Assembly (NCBI GenBank): GCA_046330935.1
Contig: JAXLRU010000005.1
Location: 310,001-374,000 of the forward strand
Length of the DNA: 64,000 nucleotides
Source: JAXLRU01 sp046330935
GTDB taxonomy: Bacteria > Actinomycetota > Actinomycetes > Actinomycetales > Kineosporiaceae
Reading direction: 5' to 3'
Shown here: positions 60,383-64,000 of the stretch, piece by piece
Position numbering within the stretch: the stretch's first letter is position 1
How the letters are laid out: each line of letters opens with the position of its first letter
Program-made: the position numbers and the translations under genes
Notes under the pieces: generated by a model
The model's database searches: none
What the model saw: the letters and a program-made list of their open reading frames with translations, nothing else
What the model was told of the DNA's origin: nothing

Positions 60383-62740
60383 TCAGACCCCGCGGGACCC
60401 TGATCCGGCAGGCACGCGCACCCTGTCGTCGACGGGCAGGTCCGCCTGGACGGCGGGGGCCGCCTCGGTCCGCCACGACGGCCACCAGGCGGCCCGCAGG
60501 CGGCGCGAGCGGGGCAACCGCGAGGCGACCGCCCGGCGCACCTCCTCGACGTCCTGGCGCCGCCGCCGCACCTCGCCGCTGGAGGCTCCCGCCTCGGGCG
60601 GGGCGTAGCGGGCCGCTTCGAGGTCGGCGACCAGCCGACCCAGCGGTGCCTCCTCGGTGACGGACAGGTCGTGCCGGTCGACGAGCAGCCGCCGAACCTG
60701 GCGGGGCGTGGCCGAGACGGGCCAGGAACTGCCGAGGTCGGCCAGGGCCGCCTGCAGGGACGACCAGGCGGTCTCGGCCAGGTCGACCGCGCCGCGCGCT
60801 CGACCCCACCGTCGTCGCCGCCGTCCCGCGGCGACGAGCCGGGGTGCCGCGGCGAGGACGGGCAGCAGGAGCAGCGTGAGCAGCCACGGCGTGGGCCGCC
60901 AGGCCGAGCGTGCGCCGAGCGGCGTGGAGGCCTGCGGTCGCTCCTGCGGGGCGGCGCTGACCGAGCCGGTGGCCCCCGGCCGGCTGGTCGTGACGGCCGG
61001 GACCTGGGGGTTGGGCGCCTGGTCGCTGTTCAGCAGCGTCCAGCCCGGGGGCTGACCGGACTGGGTGGGGGGCGTCGGCTCGAAGCGCTGCCAGCCCGCG
61101 CCGCGGAAGTACAGCTCGGGCCAGGCGTGGGCCCGGGCGTAGGTCACCTCGTAGACGCCGTCCTCGTTGGCGGTCGGCGGCAGGAAGCCCACCGCGACGC
61201 GCGAGGGGATGCCGACCATGCGTGCCATGACGGCCATGGCCGAGGCGAAGTGCACGCAGTAGCCCTGCTTCTTGCGCAGGAACTCGACCATGACGTCGAG
61301 GCTCGCGTCGTTGCGGCCGTTGCCGGGAGCCGGAGCGGCCGTGGAGTACTGGAAGCTCTCGCGGAACCAGGTCTGGAGGTTGTACGCCTTGGAGAGGCTG
61401 GTGCCGTTGCCGGCGACCCGCTCGGCCTCGTCGCGAATGATCTTCGGGTAGGACGGCAGCTCGAGGAACGGCCGCAGCGCGATCGTGTCGGCGGTGCCGA
61501 AGTCGAGCAGCTGCTGGGAGGTCGGGTTCACCTCGAGGTACTCCACGCCGTAGCGCTGCCCCGCGGTCCGCACCCCGCGCCCCAGCACGTCGAGAGTCGC
61601 CGAGTTGAACCGCCAGTCGCCCTCGATGTCGACGTCGGTGGTGGGGTAGGGCAGCGGGAGGAACGACTGGTCGAGGCTGCCGACCTCGATGCTCAACCGC
61701 TGCCGGGTCGTGGCGATGTCGGAGCCCAGGCCGATCGGCTCGGGCAGGCCGTTGCTGGCCTGATTGCCGCGCGGGGGCACCTCCGTGTTGGGGCTCCAGG
61801 TCGTGCCGTCGAACTTCTCGTCGGTGGCGATCCGCAGCATCGGAGGCGTCTTGGAGGTCTCCAGGCGCATCCTCAGGGCGACGTCGTCGGAGCGTTCGGT
61901 GAGGTTCTTGCGCAGGTCGAGGATCGGGTTGACGTAACGGCCCCGCCCCTTCCCGGAGCCCTTGCCGTCGCCGAGCCCCGACCCGTCGATGAGCGGGTCG
62001 CCGAGGGCGGGGAGGGCCAGCGGCACGGTGAGGGCGGCCACGAGCGCCACGCCCGCGGCGCGCATCCCGCTGCTGCCGGGGAGCACCCCGAGCCGCACGC
62101 GGTCCCCGGGAGCCTGGCTGCCGGCGTTGACCATCCGGCCCCAGGACCGCACACGGTCACCGGACTCGGAGGCGACCAGCAGCAGGAAGCCGCAGGCGGC
62201 CAGGAGGAACCACGGCCATGCAAGCCCGTCGGCCAGGACGGCGGCGGGCACGCAGTAGACGGCCAGCAGCGGCAGCCCGGCGAGGGCCGGCCGGCGCCAG
62301 GTGGCGGCCGTCGCATCGGTCAGCACGGCGATGAGGCCGATCCCGGCGACGACCAGGAGCAGCACGCCGGGCTTGGCGTCCACGGGCGGGGACTGCTCGC
62401 GTGTGATCTCCATGCCCTGGTCGGCGAGCACCCGCAGCCTCGACCAGACGGCGGGGGAGGGCAGGACCCCGGCGACGGCGCTCTCGCGGGCGAACAGGGT
62501 GGTGACGACGATCGCGAGGGCGGCCAGCTGCGCCAGCACGACCGGGAGCCGCCAGCGCACCAGCTCGCGCACCACGAGCCCGGCGACGGTGACCGCCGCG
62601 ACGGCGACGGCGACGTCGAGGAACCAGCGCGTCCCCTGCACGAGCGGGGTCAGGCACCCCGAGGTGAGCAGGACGGCGGCGGCGGCCGTGACGCCGAGGC
62701 GGAACGACAGGGAGACGCGGGAGCGCGGCTGGGGACTCAT
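60383..62740 (-). CDS. TgpA-type transglutaminase-domain membrane protein
   Basis: 785 residues. The N-terminal half has about six hydrophobic helices (VLLTSGCLTPLVQ..., GVLLLVVAGIGLIAVL). The extracytoplasmic transglutaminase domain has the catalytic Cys495 in KQGYCVHFASAMAVMAR and His in ARAHAWPELYFRGAGW, then EPTP. A further helix and a DUF4129-like C-terminus (RLLVDRHDLSVTEEAPLGRL) follow. Paired with DUF58, as in most genomes. Possible protein cross-linking or cleavage role at the envelope. ATG 62740 overlaps the DUF58 stop (TGATG). Confidence 0.88.
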   Translation of the reverse strand: MSPQPRSRVSLSFRLGVTAAAAVLLTSGCLTPLVQGTRWFLDVAVAVAAVTVAGLVVRELVRWRLPVVLAQLAALAIVVTTLFARESAVAGVLPSPAVWSRLRVLADQGMEITREQSPPVDAKPGVLLLVVAGIGLIAVLTDATAATWRRPALAGLPLLAVYCVPAAVLADGLAWPWFLLAACGFLLLVASESGDRVRSWGRMVNAGSQAPGDRVRLGVLPGSSGMRAAGVALVAALTVPLALPALGDPLIDGSGLGDGKGSGKGRGRYVNPILDLRKNLTERSDDVALRMRLETSKTPPMLRIATDEKFDGTTWSPNTEVPPRGNQASNGLPEPIGLGSDIATTRQRLSIEVGSLDQSFLPLPYPTTDVDIEGDWRFNSATLDVLGRGVRTAGQRYGVEYLEVNPTSQQLLDFGTADTIALRPFLELPSYPKIIRDEAERVAGNGTSLSKAYNLQTWFRESFQYSTAAPAPGNGRNDASLDVMVEFLRKKQGYCVHFASAMAVMARMVGIPSRVAVGFLPPTANEDGVYEVTYARAHAWPELYFRGAGWQRFEPTPPTQSGQPPGWTLLNSDQAPNPQVPAVTTSRPGATGSVSAAPQERPQASTPLGARSAWRPTPWLLTLLLLPVLAAAPRLVAAGRRRRRWGRARGAVDLAETAWSSLQAALADLGSSWPVSATPRQVRRLLVDRHDLSVTEEAPLGRLVADLEAARYAPPEAGASSGEVRRRRQDVEEVRRAVASRLPRSRRLRAAWWPSWRTEAAPAVQADLPVDDRVRVPAGSGSRGV

Positions 62741-64000
62741 CAGGGCCTGCTTCCCGTGGCGGGGGCCGCGGCGGGCCCGAAGGGGGAGGGGCCGGAGACC
62801 CGGCCGGTGGGGGCGCTCAGGCCGGTGCGGCCGGGGGCGGCCAGGCGCGACCACGCCTGCACGACCGTCTCCTCGGGCCCGGACTCGGTGACCGCCCAGC
62901 CGGCCGCGCGCAGCAGGGCGACGGCGCGGGTGCGGGCCGCGTCGGCCTCGCTCGCGAGGCGTCCGGGCACCTGCGCCCAGGCCGTGGTGCGCAGCACGAT
63001 CGCGGCTCCGCGCTGACCGCGCCGGGCGAGCCCGAGCAACGGCTTGACGTCCTCCGGCCCGACCTCGCCGAGCACGGCCACCAGCAGGCCGTCACCCCCG
63101 GAGGCGCTGACCTGGGCGATGGCCGCCGAGAGGTCGCCGGGGCCGCCGGCGCCGACCTCGGCGAGGTCGTCGCGCACCGGGCCCGCCCCCTCGCCGCGGT
63201 CGGTCCAGCCGACCTGCCGGCTCGAGGAGATGACGCGCACGCCGAACCGCTGCCCGGCCAGGTGCACGGCCACGGAGGCGGCGGCACTGATGGCCCACTC
63301 CAGTGACGAGGCGGGCCCCTCGCCGCGATGACCGGCGGCGCGCAGGTCGAGGACGACGGTCGCCCGCATCTGCCGTGGCTGCTCGTCGGTGCGGACCATG
63401 AGCTCGCCGCGGTGGGCGGTGGAGCGCCAGTGGACGCGACGGAGGTCGTCGCCGTGGCGGTACTCGCGGGTGGCCAGGTCGTCCTCGCCCGAGGCGGCCG
63501 CGGTGCGTGCGAGGGACTCCCCGACCCCGGCCCAGACCCCGCCGGCGGTGACGGCGGACAGCGGGTAGGTGCGGGGGACGACGACGAGGGGGTCGGTCGC
63601 GGTGAACGACCTCGTCGTCTCGCACATGCCGAAGGCGTCGGTGAGGCGCAGCCGCATCGGGCCGACCTCGAACCGCCCGCGGACCTCGGAGCGCAGGGCG
63701 TAGGTGACGGCGACGCGGACTTGCCGGACAGCCGGTCGATGACGAACCGGGGCGGGGCGCCGAGCGTGTAGGGCACGCGCTCCTCGGCGAGCAGCAGGCG
63801 GGTGGTGAAGCGGGTCAGGTTCTCCAGCTCCAACCGCACCCGCGCCGTCGAGCCGGCCACCACGCGCGTCGGCATCACCGTGCGGGACAGGGCGAGGCGG
63901 AACCTGGCCCTGGCCAGGGCCAGGACGCACAGCATCGGCAGGGCCAACAGGAGGACGGCGATCCGCAGGAGGTCTCTCTGGCCGAGGACGACCGCGCAGA
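62740..64000 (-). pseudogene. DUF58-domain protein, frameshifted and cut by window end
   Basis: The N-terminal half reads LGQRDLLRIAVLLLALPML then RVRLELENLTRFTTRLLLAEERVPYTLGAP up to DRLSGK near 63727. The DUF58 core (VAVTYALRSEVRGRFEVGPM, REYRHGDDLRRVHWRSTAHRGELMVR) is in another frame. One missing C in the TCCGG of LS (TCCCGG expected, giving DRLSRQVRVAVTY) would rejoin both. Either a sequencing slip or a real break. Usually acts with the adjacent transglutaminase and a MoxR ATPase. Confidence 0.82.

Overview
The window is a very G+C-rich bacterial chromosome segment with almost universal GTG/ATG starts, many 4-bp GTGA/ATGA gene overlaps and many TAnnnT -10 boxes placed 6-7 nt before a start codon (leaderless promoters). 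Gene content (MacRS-type two-component pair, class II DAHP synthase, PASTA kinase, Rv2175c-like protein, DUF6504, SAV_6107-type HEPN protein) points to an Actinomycetota member. The pigment genes would suit a pigmented Kineosporia/Kineococcus- or Cellulomonas-like organism, but genus cannot be fixed from the sequence.

Layout. (1) 1-13353 is a conserved actinobacterial housekeeping block: acyl-CoA synthetase, zinc-ribbon protein, SRPBCC protein, two ROK sugar kinases, EEP phosphatase, MafI-like protein, alpha/beta hydrolase, PlsC-type acyltransferase, MacS/MacR, class II DAHP synthase, threonine aldolase and a sulfite-oxidase-like protein. (2) 13376-22206: DMT exporter, PASTA Ser/Thr kinase facing an Rv2175c-like DNA-binding protein, then the carotenoid genes crtE-crtI-crtB on the minus strand, a SIMPL protein and a CDP-alcohol phosphatidyltransferase. 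The order resembles the M. tuberculosis Rv2173-Rv2187 and Streptomyces SCO2110-SCO2131 regions, from memory. (3) 22291-23529: Fic-family AMPylase-like protein. (4) 23650-42072: an accessory polymorphic-toxin (RHS) island. A secreted DNRLRE/LamG protein is split by an IS3-family element and a large RHS protein is split inside its C-terminal nuclease toxin by an ISL3-family element. Precise removal of each element plus one target duplication restores the frame. Downstream lie a candidate immunity gene, two further damaged ISL3 copies, an older ISL3 remnant, an orphan toxin tip with its own candidate immunity gene, a stand-alone EF-G domain-IV-like protein and an intrinsic terminator. The non-IS parts are visibly poorer in G+C than the flanks. 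(5) 42156-47177: a second carotenoid cluster (desaturase, glycosyltransferase, CruF-like protein, DUF4126 protein, CrtA-like monooxygenase). With crtEIB it suggests an acyclic, hydrated, keto and glycosylated xanthophyll; no lycopene cyclase is visible here. (6) 47255-50850: TetR regulator, YhgE/Pip-type membrane protein and a degenerate ABC ATPase behind a TetR-type palindromic operator. (7) 50925-59515: YbaK-type deacylase, diverging from a mutagenic-repair cassette (DUF6504, HEPN protein, DnaE2-type polymerase, methyltransferase, DNA polymerase IV) led by a -35/-10 promoter and a perfect LexA (SOS) palindrome. (8) 59660-64000: DUF3040 protein, a 14-bp tandem repeat, TgpA-type transglutaminase and a DUF58 protein that is frameshifted and runs off the window.

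Several defects (DUF58 frameshift, three apparent 1-base losses in ybaK, indel-rich ISL3 copies) fall in homopolymers or repeats and could be assembly errors rather than biology. No tRNA, rRNA or CRISPR array was recognised.
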